A DNA stretch of 37,735 nucleotides. Source: Shackletoniella antarctica. Lineage in GTDB: Bacteria; Cyanobacteriota; Cyanobacteriia; Phormidesmidales; Phormidesmidaceae. Shown piece after piece: positions 1-7,318 of this stretch. Made by a program: the position numbers and the translations under genes. The stretch is taken from positions 1 through 37,735 of the forward strand of contig QBMN01000019.1 in NCBI GenBank assembly GCA_003241845.1, given 5' to 3'. Below the pieces are notes generated by a model, which made no database searches, was not told the origin of the DNA, and worked only from the letters and a program-made list of their open reading frames with translations. Numbering within the stretch: the stretch's first letter is position 1; every line of letters begins with the position of its first letter.

Positions 1-260
1 GCGGAGATCGGGGTGCGGGTGGTGAGGGGCTCTGTCGGCTGGGCGGCGGTAAAGGGAGCGCGATCGCCCCAGGTGTTTGCCTGAGCCACTAGGTCGGGCT
101 GGCGAAGGGCGGCGATCGCCAGCAGTCTGCGGGCGGTGGCCACGCGCTCCTGGGCGGCAGCGGCCTCCTGGCTCAGGTGCTGGCTAATGCCCTGCATCTG
201 ACGGGCTAGCTTCATCAGGTCGAGCATCGTATCGGCAATTTGGTACGCCCATACTAACAT
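1..260 (-). CDS. Partial unknown protein, N-terminal 86 residues
   Basis: An open frame starts at an ATG at 260 on the minus strand and runs off the left edge of the window with no stop. The product begins MLVWAYQIADTMLDLMK and continues as an Ala/Gln/Arg-rich, probably helical segment, then becomes Pro/Thr-rich near the edge. I do not recognise the family. It is divergent from the amidase gene, with about 107 bases between the two starts, so the two may share a promoter region. The composition matches the neighbouring genes, which supports a real gene, but the start could also be the in-frame ATG at 227 and no function can be given. Confidence 0.5.
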   Translation of the reverse strand, partial: MLVWAYQIADTMLDLMKLARQMQGISQHLSQEAAAAQERVATARRLLAIAALRQPDLVAQANTWGDRAPFTAAQPTEPLTTRTPIS

Positions 261-367
261 TCCTGTTCTATATTTTTTGTCAGAACTTGGCCCCTACGGA
301 TGCCACCCTGCCCCGCATCGCTATACTGTCGTGTGGCTCGTGTCTTGGTCGTGTTTTGGTCGTGCTT

Positions 368-1900
368 ATGGAGTCAAGATGGCTCACTTTAGGGCTTATC
401 TCCGGGGCAGTGGGAACGTTAGGTGCCCTGGTGGTGGCTGCCCCCGCTCGCGCTGCAACCCTACAGTACTGGGCGTTTGACGCCCAGACTAATCAGCTGG
501 TCTTCACCACTGACAGCGAGGTACAGCCTCGGGCGCAGCTGCTGGTCAACCCCACGCGCATCGTGGTCGACTTGCCCAATACCCAGCTGGGCAGCACCGG
601 CACCAGCCAGACCGTAGGCGGTGCCGTTCGAGAAGTGCGGGCCGGGCAGTTTGACCGCCAAACCGCCCGTCTGGTAATAGAACTCGCGCCGGGCTACAGC
701 ATTAATCCCCAAGATATTCGGGTGCAGGGCCAGCGCCCCAACCAGTGGGTGGTGCAGTTGCCCCCCCTCAGCCCTGGCACTGCGCCACCTGCGGGGGCGA
801 TTCCGGCCCCTACCGTCACGGCAAACCGAGTGCAGGGCAACACGGGGGCTGCCGCCTCGGCCACCCTCGACGGCATCGTCACCGGCCGGGATGGTTTTGT
901 CATTCAGTTCAGCGGCGACGCTCCCACCCCTGAAGTGCAGTACAGCACCGACGGTGCCGACAACCGCTTCGCCCTGATCGATTTGCCCAACACCTCTGTG
1001 GCGGCCAATCTCAGCCCTGACAACCTGCCCAACTACCGCTACAGCATCATCGCTTGGGATGTGGCTCAGCAGCCCACCAGCCCCCCTTCCACGCGGGTTA
1101 CCCTGCGCCTTGGCCCCACCAGCCCTGACTGGCGCGCCCTGCGCAGCAGCATCGGTGTGCTGGTGCTGCCCCCCAGCGGCCTGCTGATCGGCACAGTGTC
1201 CGACGAGCCACCGCCCCTGGCCACCGCCTCGGCCACTCCGGCTCCCCCGGTGCAGGGGCAGACCCCGCCGCCGACTCAGACAACTCAGACTCCTCCAGTG
1301 CAGCAGACGCCGCCGCCCGCCGCCCAGCCTGTGGAGCTGCCTCCGGTGCGGCAGTCGACCAACGGGCGTACGGTAGTTGTCATCGACCCCGGTCACGGAG
1401 GCCGCGACCCTGGGGCCGTCGGCATCGGCGGTCTGCAAGAAAAACAGGTGATCTTCCCCATCTCCCAGCGGGTGGCCCAGCTGCTCGAGGCCCAGGGAAT
1501 TGTGGTGGTGATGACCCGCCGCGAAGACGTGGCGGTTGACCTCCAGGCCCGCGCCGATATTGCCAACCGCGCCCAGGCCAATGTGTTTGTCAGCATCCAC
1601 GCCAACGCCATCAGCATGAGCCGCCCCGATGTCAACGGCATTGAAACCTACCACGCCTCCGAGAGCGGGCGACGGCTGGCGGCAACCCTCCAGGCCAGCA
1701 TGCTGGCGGCAACGGGCATGCGCGATCGCGGCGTTAAGCAGGCCCGCTTTGTGGTGCTGCGCCAGACTACTATGCCTGCTGCCCTGGTGGAGGTGGGCTT
1801 TGTCACCGGAGCCGCAGATGCCCCCCGCCTGGCTGACCCCGCCTGGCGCGAAACCATGGCCCAGGCGATCGCCCGAGGCATTCTGCAATATCTCCAATAG
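368..1900 (+). CDS. N-acetylmuramoyl-L-alanine amidase with AMIN domain (AmiC type)
   Basis: A periplasmic zinc amidase that cleaves the bond between MurNAc and the peptide stem, used in cell separation and, in filamentous cyanobacteria, in making septal channels. The frame is open from a TTG at 287, but the ATG at 368 is preferred because it places a signal peptide at the N-terminus (MESRWLTLGL... cut near APARA-ATLQY). An AMIN domain follows at about residues 35-130, a second beta-rich AMIN-like segment at about 160-260, a Pro/Gln/Thr linker at about 280-325, then Amidase_3. Expected zinc ligands and catalytic residues are visible: His343 (DPGHGG), Glu358 (LQEK), His411 (SIHAN), Glu475 (VEVGF). 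The length of 510 residues and the domain order fit cyanobacterial AmiC-type enzymes. Family assignment is firm; the exact paralogue is not. Confidence 0.92.
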   Translation: MESRWLTLGLISGAVGTLGALVVAAPARAATLQYWAFDAQTNQLVFTTDSEVQPRAQLLVNPTRIVVDLPNTQLGSTGTSQTVGGAVREVRAGQFDRQTARLVIELAPGYSINPQDIRVQGQRPNQWVVQLPPLSPGTAPPAGAIPAPTVTANRVQGNTGAAASATLDGIVTGRDGFVIQFSGDAPTPEVQYSTDGADNRFALIDLPNTSVAANLSPDNLPNYRYSIIAWDVAQQPTSPPSTRVTLRLGPTSPDWRALRSSIGVLVLPPSGLLIGTVSDEPPPLATASATPAPPVQGQTPPPTQTTQTPPVQQTPPPAAQPVELPPVRQSTNGRTVVVIDPGHGGRDPGAVGIGGLQEKQVIFPISQRVAQLLEAQGIVVVMTRREDVAVDLQARADIANRAQANVFVSIHANAISMSRPDVNGIETYHASESGRRLAATLQASMLAATGMRDRGVKQARFVVLRQTTMPAALVEVGFVTGAADAPRLADPAWRETMAQAIARGILQYLQ

Positions 1901-1967
1901 GGGAGGTAGTCATACCCCTAACAACCAGTAGCAAGCCCTCTATCGCGGCACACCCTCTAGACCTTGG

Positions 1968-2063
1968 CACTGGTTCGTTAACCTGTAATCCCCTATGGCC
2001 TATAGCCTGTCCTACCGCTATGGAAGCATTCGAGAAGACATCCTAACTTTAGGAAACCAGTGC
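1968..2063. repeat. Inverted repeat GCACTGGTT / AACCAGTGC between the amidase and the HNH pair
   Basis: Two perfect 9-base arms, at 1968-1976 and 2055-2063, lie 78 bases apart in the 265-base gap downstream of the amidase. There is no T-run, so it is not a simple terminator. It may be chance, a long-loop hairpin, or ends of a small remnant. I see no gene in this gap. Confidence 0.3.
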
Positions 2064-2130
2064 TTTTCGGCAGCACCGGAGCGCATTGAACGGCACTCTC
2101 CAAACTAAATCAGCTCAAAGATAAAATTTC

Positions 2131-2136
2131 TATAAT
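2131..2136 (+). promoter_or_regulatory. Candidate -10 box TATAAT
   Basis: A perfect TATAAT lies in an AT-rich patch 30 bases before the start of the unknown gene at 2166. No good -35 is visible at the usual spacing. Its position fits a promoter for the two-gene unit of the unknown protein plus HNH nuclease. Confidence 0.4.
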
Positions 2137-2165
2137 TAAGTCAATTTTCCTACTCCAAACTTGCT

Positions 2166-2567
2166 ATGGCACAAATCACCATCGACATCCCCGACGACCT
2201 AGCCCAACAGTTGGCCCCCTTTCAAGGCCAGTTTTCTGACCTCTTCACCCGCCTTATAGCTACCACCCTGCTGGGGCAACCCGCCTCAGGGCAGAGCACT
2301 GTCGCCCCTAACCTGCTCAGCACCGCTGGCACCCACCAAGAAATTCTCGACTTTCTCATTAGCCAACCCACCTCAGCACAGATCATCGGCTTCAAAGTGT
2401 CAGAAACATCCCAAAGTCGCCTACAAACCCTGCTGCAAAAAAATCGCGAAACCACCCTCACCCCCTCAGAAACTGCCGAGTTAGACCTGTACGAGCAGCT
2501 AGACACCCTTATCGGTTTCCTCAAAATTCGCGCCTACACCACCCTTAACGCGGCTCCCCAAACCTAG
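2166..2567 (+). CDS. Unknown 133-residue protein paired with an HNH nuclease
   Basis: The product starts MAQITIDIPDDLAQQLAPF, an opening like small antitoxin or DNA-binding proteins with a short beta strand followed by a helix. The rest is predicted helical, with Gln/Thr/Ser-rich turns and a conserved-looking LTPSETAELDLYEQLDTL segment. I recognise no catalytic motif or membrane segment. Only 8 bases separate its stop from the HNH gene, so the two are probably co-transcribed and co-translated. By context it could be a partner or inhibitor of the nuclease, but that is inference. A candidate TATAAT lies 30 bases upstream. Confidence 0.75.
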   Translation: MAQITIDIPDDLAQQLAPFQGQFSDLFTRLIATTLLGQPASGQSTVAPNLLSTAGTHQEILDFLISQPTSAQIIGFKVSETSQSRLQTLLQKNRETTLTPSETAELDLYEQLDTLIGFLKIRAYTTLNAAPQT

Positions 2568-2575
2568 CCCCGCCC

Positions 2576-3013
2576 ATGACCGACTACATCTCGGCATCAC
2601 TGCGCCAACTCGTCACCCAAAGGGCAGCGGGTACCTGCGAGTACTGCCTGATCCATCAGACCTTTTCCATCTACCGCCATGAAGTTGACCACGCCATCGC
2701 CCTAAAACATGGCGGACAGACTACCTCAGAAAACTTAGTGCTGGCCTGCCTACCCTGCAACCGCCACAAAGGGTCTGACCTCACCAGCCTCGATCCCATC
2801 ACGGGTGTCATTACGCCGCTCTTCAACCCGCGCAATCAAACCTGGTCAGAGCATTTCCAGCTAGACAGAGGATTGATCCAAGGCTTAACCGCGATTGGGC
2901 GCACCACCCTATTTTTGCTAAAAATGAATGAGGCCAGCCGACTTCAGCTGCGCCAAGCCTTAGCTGCCCAGAGACTCTACCCAGGCTTACCCGATATCCT
3001 ACCAATCGGGTAA
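2576..3013 (+). CDS. HNH endonuclease family protein
   Basis: A small stand-alone nuclease of 145 residues. A CxxC pair (CEYC, about residues 21-24), the core HEVDHAIALKHGG (about 37-49), an Asn in TSENLVLAC and a second Cys pair (CLPCNRHKG, about 60-68) form the classic zinc-stabilised beta-beta-alpha metal finger of HNH enzymes. The remaining C-terminal 75 residues hold a conserved-looking FNPRNQTWSEHF segment. The substrate is unknown; such genes are common in cyanobacteria and may act in DNA processing or defence. The gene lies 8 bases after the unknown gene at 2166 and is followed by a 53-base gap rich in CCCTCAC repeats before the aminotransferase gene. Confidence 0.88.
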   Translation: MTDYISASLRQLVTQRAAGTCEYCLIHQTFSIYRHEVDHAIALKHGGQTTSENLVLACLPCNRHKGSDLTSLDPITGVITPLFNPRNQTWSEHFQLDRGLIQGLTAIGRTTLFLLKMNEASRLQLRQALAAQRLYPGLPDILPIG

Positions 3014-3066
3014 TTGCCCTGCTCCAAAACCATCGTCCCTGTCGTTACCCCTCACCCCTCACCCCC

Positions 3067-3891
3067 ATGCCCCACTGGTTCGACGGCACCTACTTTCCCG
3101 GTGACGACCTCACCCTGTCCACCAACGACCCGGCCCTACTCTACGGCGCGACAGTGTTTACCACCCTGCAGGTCTACGGCAATAATCTCGATCATCCCCT
3201 GACCCACTGGGCGGCCCACCAAAATCGCCTGACCCAGGCTCTAGGAGACTTTAGCTGGCCCCAGCCCAACTGGGTTCAGGTGCGGCAGGGGGCCGCAGCC
3301 GTGATGGCAGACTACCCCGTGGTGAGAATTACCTGCTTTCCCGATGGCCGTGAACTGGTGACCGGACGCCACCTATCGCCGGAGCTAGACCAGATGCAAG
3401 CCCAGGGAATTGCGGTGTGGATAGCTAAGGGCGAACTATACCAGCGATCGCACCCCGGCTACAAAACCGGCAACTACCTGGGGGCCTGGCTCGCCCTACA
3501 GGCCGCCCAAAATCACAGCGCTAAAGAAGCCATTCTGACCGACTCTCAGGGGCAGTGGTTAGAAACTAGCACCGGCAACCTTTGGGGCTGGGCTGTGGGC
3601 CAGTGGCATACCCCCGCGTTGGGGGCTGGTCTGCTGCCGGGGGTGACCCGCCTGCACCTGGTGCATTACCTGAGTCAGCGGGGCCAGCCGATCCGAGAAG
3701 ACCCCTGGCCCGCCGCCATGATCCAAACCTTTGAGGCCCTGGCCTACAGCAACTCAGGGGTGCAGGTGGTGCCGATTCACACAGTTCTAGGCGATCGCAG
3801 TAGACTGGAGTTTGACCCCAAGCACCCTGCCCTAGAGGTTTTGCAGGCTGCATTCAGGGAAAATCAGCCGCCAGTTCCGGCATCTCATTAG
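3067..3891 (+). CDS. pabC: Class IV aminotransferase, probable 4-amino-4-deoxychorismate lyase
   Basis: A PLP-dependent fold-type IV enzyme. The cyanobacterial branch of this family is usually annotated as aminodeoxychorismate lyase, which releases pyruvate to give p-aminobenzoate for folate. Visible signatures are the Lys133 Schiff-base candidate in GYKTGNYLGAW, the acceptor-loop ETSTGNLW and the downstream LPGVTR segment, all in the expected order. The length of 274 residues is typical. Branched-chain or D-amino-acid aminotransferase activity cannot be excluded because these share the fold, so the symbol is tentative. The gene ends 143 bases before ftsH and is probably transcribed separately from it. 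Confidence 0.8.
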   Translation: MPHWFDGTYFPGDDLTLSTNDPALLYGATVFTTLQVYGNNLDHPLTHWAAHQNRLTQALGDFSWPQPNWVQVRQGAAAVMADYPVVRITCFPDGRELVTGRHLSPELDQMQAQGIAVWIAKGELYQRSHPGYKTGNYLGAWLALQAAQNHSAKEAILTDSQGQWLETSTGNLWGWAVGQWHTPALGAGLLPGVTRLHLVHYLSQRGQPIREDPWPAAMIQTFEALAYSNSGVQVVPIHTVLGDRSRLEFDPKHPALEVLQAAFRENQPPVPASH

Positions 3892-3948
3892 CCCATTCCG
3901 ACAGATGGCGTTAACATAAGTTAATATCTTTCTAATCTTTCCAGTCTG

Positions 3949-3954
3949 TATAAG
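3949..3954 (+). promoter_or_regulatory. Candidate -10 box TATAAG upstream of ftsH
   Basis: The AT-rich stretch 3911-3970 between the aminotransferase and ftsH contains TATAAG about 80 bases before the ftsH start. It is preceded by TG-like context (CTGTATAAG), but no strong -35 is seen. It would give a leader of roughly 70 bases. Confidence 0.3.
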
Positions 3955-4034
3955 ATTCGGCTCTAAAAACAGTCTCTTAGAAATGATCTCTGAGAAACGG
4001 TTTATTCCAAGACATTAGTGGAGGCATTAGCCCG

Positions 4035-5876
4035 GTGAACAAACGGTGGAGAAATGCAGGCCTATACGCCCTGCTGGTCGTTGTAGTCATTGCCCTGGCG
4101 ACCGCAATTTTTGATGGTTCTGGCCCCGAGACCCAGACCTGGCGCTACAGTCAGTTTCTAGATGCGGTGCAAAATAATCAGATCGAGCGCGTCAGCATTA
4201 GCGCTGATCGCACCCGCGCCCGCTTCACAGACCCCGAGGGCAACGGCCAGGTGATCGTCAACCTGCCCAACGACCAAGAGCTGATCAGCACCCTTGAGGC
4301 CAACAACGTCGATATCGTCGTCACCCCCCAGAGCGACGACAGCGTTTGGGTGCGGGCCTTTAGCACCCTGCTGATTCCCATTTTGCTGCTGGGGGTGCTG
4401 TTCTTTGTGCTGCGCCGCGCCCAGAGCGGCCCCGGCAACCAGGCGATGAACTTTGGCAAATCCAAAGCCCGCGTGCAGATGGAGCCCCAAAGCCAGGTCA
4501 CCTTTGGCGACGTGGCCGGTATTGAGCAGGCCAAACTAGAGCTGACCGAAGTGGTCGACTTCCTCAAGAACGCTGATCGCTTCACCGCCGTCGGCGCGAA
4601 AATTCCCAAGGGCGTGCTGCTGGTTGGCCCTCCCGGCACCGGCAAAACCCTGCTGGCCAAGGCCGTTGCAGGCGAAGCAGGCGTCCCCTTCTTCTCCATC
4701 TCCGGTTCTGAGTTTGTCGAAATGTTTGTCGGTGTGGGTGCCTCCCGCGTCCGTGACCTGTTCGAGCAGGCCAAGGCCAACGCCCCCTGTATCGTGTTTA
4801 TCGACGAGATCGACGCCGTCGGTCGTCAGCGGGGTGCAGGCCTCGGCGGCGGCAACGACGAGCGCGAGCAGACGCTCAACCAGCTGCTCACCGAGATGGA
4901 TGGTTTTGAGGACAACACCGGCATCATCATCATCGCCGCCACCAACCGTCCCGACGTGCTCGATGCGGCCCTGCTGCGCCCCGGTCGCTTTGACCGCCAG
5001 GTGGTGGTTGATCGCCCCGACTACGCCGGTCGCCTCGAAATTCTCAATGTCCACGCCCGCGGCAAGACCTTCTCTAAGGATGTCGACCTGCAAAAGATCG
5101 CCCGTCGCACCCCAGGCTTTACCGGGGCCGACCTGTCGAACCTGCTAAACGAGTCCGCCATTCTCGCCGCCCGCCGCAACCTCACCGAAATTTCGATGGA
5201 TGAGGTTAATGATGCGATCGACCGCGTTCTGGCTGGCCCCGAGAAGAAAGACCGCGTCATGAGCGAAAAGCGCAAGGAGCTAGTCGCCTACCACGAGGCC
5301 GGTCACGCCCTAGTCGGTGCCCTGATGCCCGACTACGACCCGGTGCAGAAAATCAGCATCATCCCCCGGGGTCGCGCTGGTGGTCTGACCTGGTTTACCC
5401 CCAGTGAAGATCGCCTGGAGTCAGGTCTGTATTCTCGCTCTTATCTGCAAAACCAGATGGCCGTGGCCCTCGGTGGTCGCATTGCTGAAGAGATTATCTT
5501 CGGTGAAGAAGAAGTCACCACTGGTGCTTCCAACGACCTTCAGCAGGTGGCCCGCGTTGCCCGCCAGATGGTCACTCGCTTTGGCATGAGCGATAAGCTC
5601 GGCCCCGTGGCCCTGGGTCGCCAGCAGGGCAACATGTTCCTGGGCCGCGACATCGCTGCCGAGCGCGATTTCTCTGAAGAAACCGCCGCTACCATCGATT
5701 CCGAGGTACGGGGTTTGGTTGACCAGGCCTACACCCGCGCCAAGCAGGTGCTCATCAACAACCGCCATGTGCTAGATCAGCTGGCCCACATGCTGGTCGA
5801 CAAAGAAACCGTCGATTCGGAGGAGCTGCAACAGCTGCTGGCCACCAACGATGTCAGCATGGCCTCGATTGTGTAG
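4035..5876 (+). CDS. ftsH: ATP-dependent zinc metalloprotease FtsH
   Basis: A membrane-anchored AAA+ protease that, in cyanobacteria, degrades damaged photosystem II D1 and other membrane proteins. Two membrane segments (about residues 8-26 and 110-127) flank a lumenal or periplasmic domain. The AAA core has Walker A GPPGTGKT, Walker B IVFIDEID and the second region of homology ending [10 protein letters not shown]. The protease site is HEAGH at about residue 420. The 613-residue length is normal. The start is GTG with a good TGGAGG ten bases upstream (4019-4024). The N-terminus [14 protein letters not shown] recalls the FtsH3-type cyanobacterial paralogue (Slr1604), but this is from memory and needs a tree. 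A strong terminator follows 35 bases downstream, so the gene is a single-gene unit. Confidence 0.97.
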   Translation: MNKRWRNAGLYALLVVVVIALATAIFDGSGPETQTWRYSQFLDAVQNNQIERVSISADRTRARFTDPEGNGQVIVNLPNDQELISTLEANNVDIVVTPQSDDSVWVRAFSTLLIPILLLGVLFFVLRRAQSGPGNQAMNFGKSKARVQMEPQSQVTFGDVAGIEQAKLELTEVVDFLKNADRFTAVGAKIPKGVLLVGPPGTGKTLLAKAVAGEAGVPFFSISGSEFVEMFVGVGASRVRDLFEQAKANAPCIVFIDEIDAVGRQRGAGLGGGNDEREQTLNQLLTEMDGFEDNTGIIIIAATNRPDVLDAALLRPGRFDRQVVVDRPDYAGRLEILNVHARGKTFSKDVDLQKIARRTPGFTGADLSNLLNESAILAARRNLTEISMDEVNDAIDRVLAGPEKKDRVMSEKRKELVAYHEAGHALVGALMPDYDPVQKISIIPRGRAGGLTWFTPSEDRLESGLYSRSYLQNQMAVALGGRIAEEIIFGEEEVTTGASNDLQQVARVARQMVTRFGMSDKLGPVALGRQQGNMFLGRDIAAERDFSEETAATIDSEVRGLVDQAYTRAKQVLINNRHVLDQLAHMLVDKETVDSEELQQLLATNDVSMASIV

Positions 5877-5910
5877 CCATAGCCCAGCGCTCGGTTAGTT
5901 AAATACATTG

Positions 5911-5944
5911 AGGGGGATGTCCACACTGGGCATCCCCTTTTTTG
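5911..5944 (+). terminator. Intrinsic terminator of ftsH
   Basis: GGGGATG (5913-5919) pairs with CATCCCC (5931-5937) around an 11-base loop and is followed at once by seven T residues. Two further pairs extend the base of the stem. Confidence 0.9.
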
Positions 5945-5950
5945 ATGTGG

Positions 5951-5969
5951 GGGCGAATTGTATTCGCCC
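5951..5969. repeat. Short perfect palindrome GGGCGAAT-TGT-ATTCGCCC
   Basis: Two perfect 8-base arms around a 3-base loop, directly after the ftsH terminator. Palindromes of this GGGCGAAT type are dispersed between genes in many filamentous cyanobacteria, so this is likely one copy of such a repeat. A second small hairpin (CCCG...CGGG) follows at 5967-5982. Confidence 0.6.
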
Positions 5970-6097
5970 GGTTGAATCGGGAATAGCTCAGCAGGATTAG
6001 GGCTTGAACCCTCCAGCTAGGGAAATGGAGGAATGCACCGTTTAACCCCACGGGCTGGCGTTGTTAAGAACGGGTGCTTGTTGATCTCAACGCTGGA

Positions 6098-6580
6098 TTA
6101 GCGGCTACTCCAGGGCTTGAGGCAGCGGGGGTCTGGCAGGGTTGATTTCTCAGGCTCGCGGGGAAACCAGAAGGCAGTGCGCTTGCAAAGCTCCACCAGC
6201 ATCAGCATGACGGGCACTTCGATCAGGACACCGACCACCGTGGCTAACGCCGCACCGGAGTTGAGGCCAAAGAGGGTGACGGCGGTGGCGATCGCCACCT
6301 CGAAGTGGTTACTGGCCCCAGTCAGCGCCGCCGGGGCCGCATCTTCGTAGGCCAGGCCCAGCTTTTGCCTCGCCACGTAGGAGATTAGAAAAATAAAGTT
6401 GGTCTGAATAATCTGAATAAACAGCGGCACCGCAATTAGCAGAATGTGAAACGGGCTGCGCACAATCAGGTTGCCCTTGAAGGCAAACAGCAGCACCAGG
6501 GTGGTGAGCAGGGCGATCGTGGCCACCGGGCTGAGGTATTTAAGAAACACCTGCTCAAACCAGGCTTTGCCCCTGTTTCT
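6098..6580 (-). pseudogene. 3' fragment of an ACR3-family arsenite efflux transporter
   Basis: The minus-strand frame encodes the C-terminal half of an ACR3-type membrane carrier. It begins at [18 protein letters not shown] and keeps the hallmark segments [26 protein letters not shown] and a final helix ending VELCKR. The N-terminal half with its five or so helices is missing. Upstream of Asn at about 6577 the translation stops resembling the family and reads antisense through a phosphatase gene. The frame is open to 6712, but those residues are the complement of the phosphatase HCX5R region. A start and full transporter function are therefore unlikely. The break lies near 6575-6590, at the same point where the facing phosphatase fragment begins. 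Confidence 0.85.
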
Positions 6581-6851
6581 CAGAATCCATGATGACGAAC
6601 TGCCCACGTCTCTAGAAACCTTTACGGCCCTGGTCGATCGCATTTTGGTGGCCACAGCGGCGGGAGAAACCGTGGCGGTGCACTGCCGGGGCGGTACCGG
6701 GCGCACGGGCACAGTGGTGGCAGCCTGCCTGGTGAAGCTGGGCTACAGCGCTGAAGATGCGATCGCCGCCGTGCAGCAGGTGCGATCGGGTGCTCTGGGC
6801 GTCGCCTCCCAGCGAGACTTTATCCATCGCTTTGATGCGGCCCAAACTTAA
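6581..6851 (+). pseudogene. 3' fragment of a dual-specificity/CDKN3-like protein phosphatase
   Basis: The plus-strand frame encodes the C-terminal half of a cysteine phosphatase: [13 protein letters not shown] (resembling a general-acid loop), then [17 protein letters not shown], an intact HCX5R phosphate-binding loop, and a helical tail to a stop at 6851. Residues before about 6581 are the antisense of the ACR3 fragment, so the N-terminal half is lost. An ATG at 6471 keeps the frame open, so a chimeric peptide could be made, but it would lack the N-terminal half of the fold. A strong hairpin follows the stop directly. Confidence 0.8.
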
Positions 6852-6881
6852 AAACCGCAAAGGCTTGAGCCTTTGCGGTTT
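6852..6881. terminator. Bidirectional hairpin terminator
   Basis: Arms AAACCGCAAAGGC (6852-6864) and GCCTTTGCGGTTT (6869-6881) enclose the 4-base loop TTGA. On the minus strand it is followed by a T-rich run, so it best serves as the end of the thrC/sulfur-carrier unit. On the plus strand it also follows the phosphatase fragment. Confidence 0.88.
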
Positions 6882-6923
6882 CTAGATGCGATCTGGGCCA
6901 GTCTAATCACGCGGCAAAGTGCC

Positions 6924-7199
6924 TCAGCCCCCAGCGACAGCGGGCACAATACTGACCTCGTCCCCATCGCCGAGGGCGGTGTCTTTGCCGTCAAGGAAGC
7001 GGATATCTTCGCTGTTGACGTAGAAATTGATGAAGCGACGCAGTTCGCCAGTGTCATCGCAGAGCCGGGCTTTAATGCCGGGGTAGCTAGTTTCTAAAGC
7101 ATCTAGCAGTTCGATAATGTTGCCGCCACCGCATTCAATGGTGGCCTGATCTTTGGTGAACTTTTGCAGCGGGGTGGGAATGAGTACTTTTACAGCCAT
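6924..7199 (-). CDS. CysO/MoaD/ThiS-type sulfur-carrier protein
   Basis: A 91-residue ubiquitin-like protein ending in AVAGG, the di-glycine tail that is adenylated and converted to a thiocarboxylate in sulfur carriers. The internal pattern (IPTPL near the start, [35 protein letters not shown]) is closer to what I recall of mycobacterial CysO, the carrier for the O-phosphoserine sulfhydrylase CysM, than to molybdopterin MoaD. It lies 119 bases downstream of thrC on the same strand and is followed by a strong terminator, so the two probably form one unit. ThrC belongs to the same PLP fold type as CysM. The activating E1-like enzyme is not in the window. Family is firm; the partner is inference. 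Confidence 0.88.
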   Translation of the reverse strand: MAVKVLIPTPLQKFTKDQATIECGGGNIIELLDALETSYPGIKARLCDDTGELRRFINFYVNSEDIRFLDGKDTALGDGDEVSIVPAVAGG

Positions 7200-7252
7200 A
7201 GCAGTGAGTAACGTGAATTTAAAAAACTAGGGACTGGAGGGTACAGAGTTTG

Positions 7253-7311
7253 CGGTTTACGGTAAAAGGTTTAAGGGTAAGAACCCGCCTTGAGCCTTAC
7301 ACCGTAAACCG
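7253..7311. repeat. 11-base inverted repeat between thrC and the sulfur carrier
   Basis: CGGTTTACGGT (7253-7263) and ACCGTAAACCG (7301-7311) are perfect arms enclosing a 37-base loop that contains further ACCGT/GGTAA-like pieces. There is no T-run. It could be an intergenic repeat, an mRNA-stabilising hairpin or an attenuating structure within the unit. Confidence 0.6.
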
Positions 7312-7318
7312 TGAACCT

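Noticed and set aside
461-1897. 478-residue minus-strand frame opposite the amidase gene
   Set aside because: Shadow of the amidase gene in GC-rich DNA; the product has no recognisable family, while the plus strand has a clear signal peptide and catalytic motifs.
5975-6060. Possible tRNA: GGGAATAGCTCAGCAGG resembles a tRNA 5' end
   Set aside because: No matching acceptor 3' strand, anticodon stem or T-arm (GGTTCGAATCC-like) follows in the right places.
6471-6580. N-terminal extension of the phosphatase frame from ATG 6471
   Set aside because: These codons are the antisense of conserved ACR3 sequence, so they are not the original phosphatase N-terminus.
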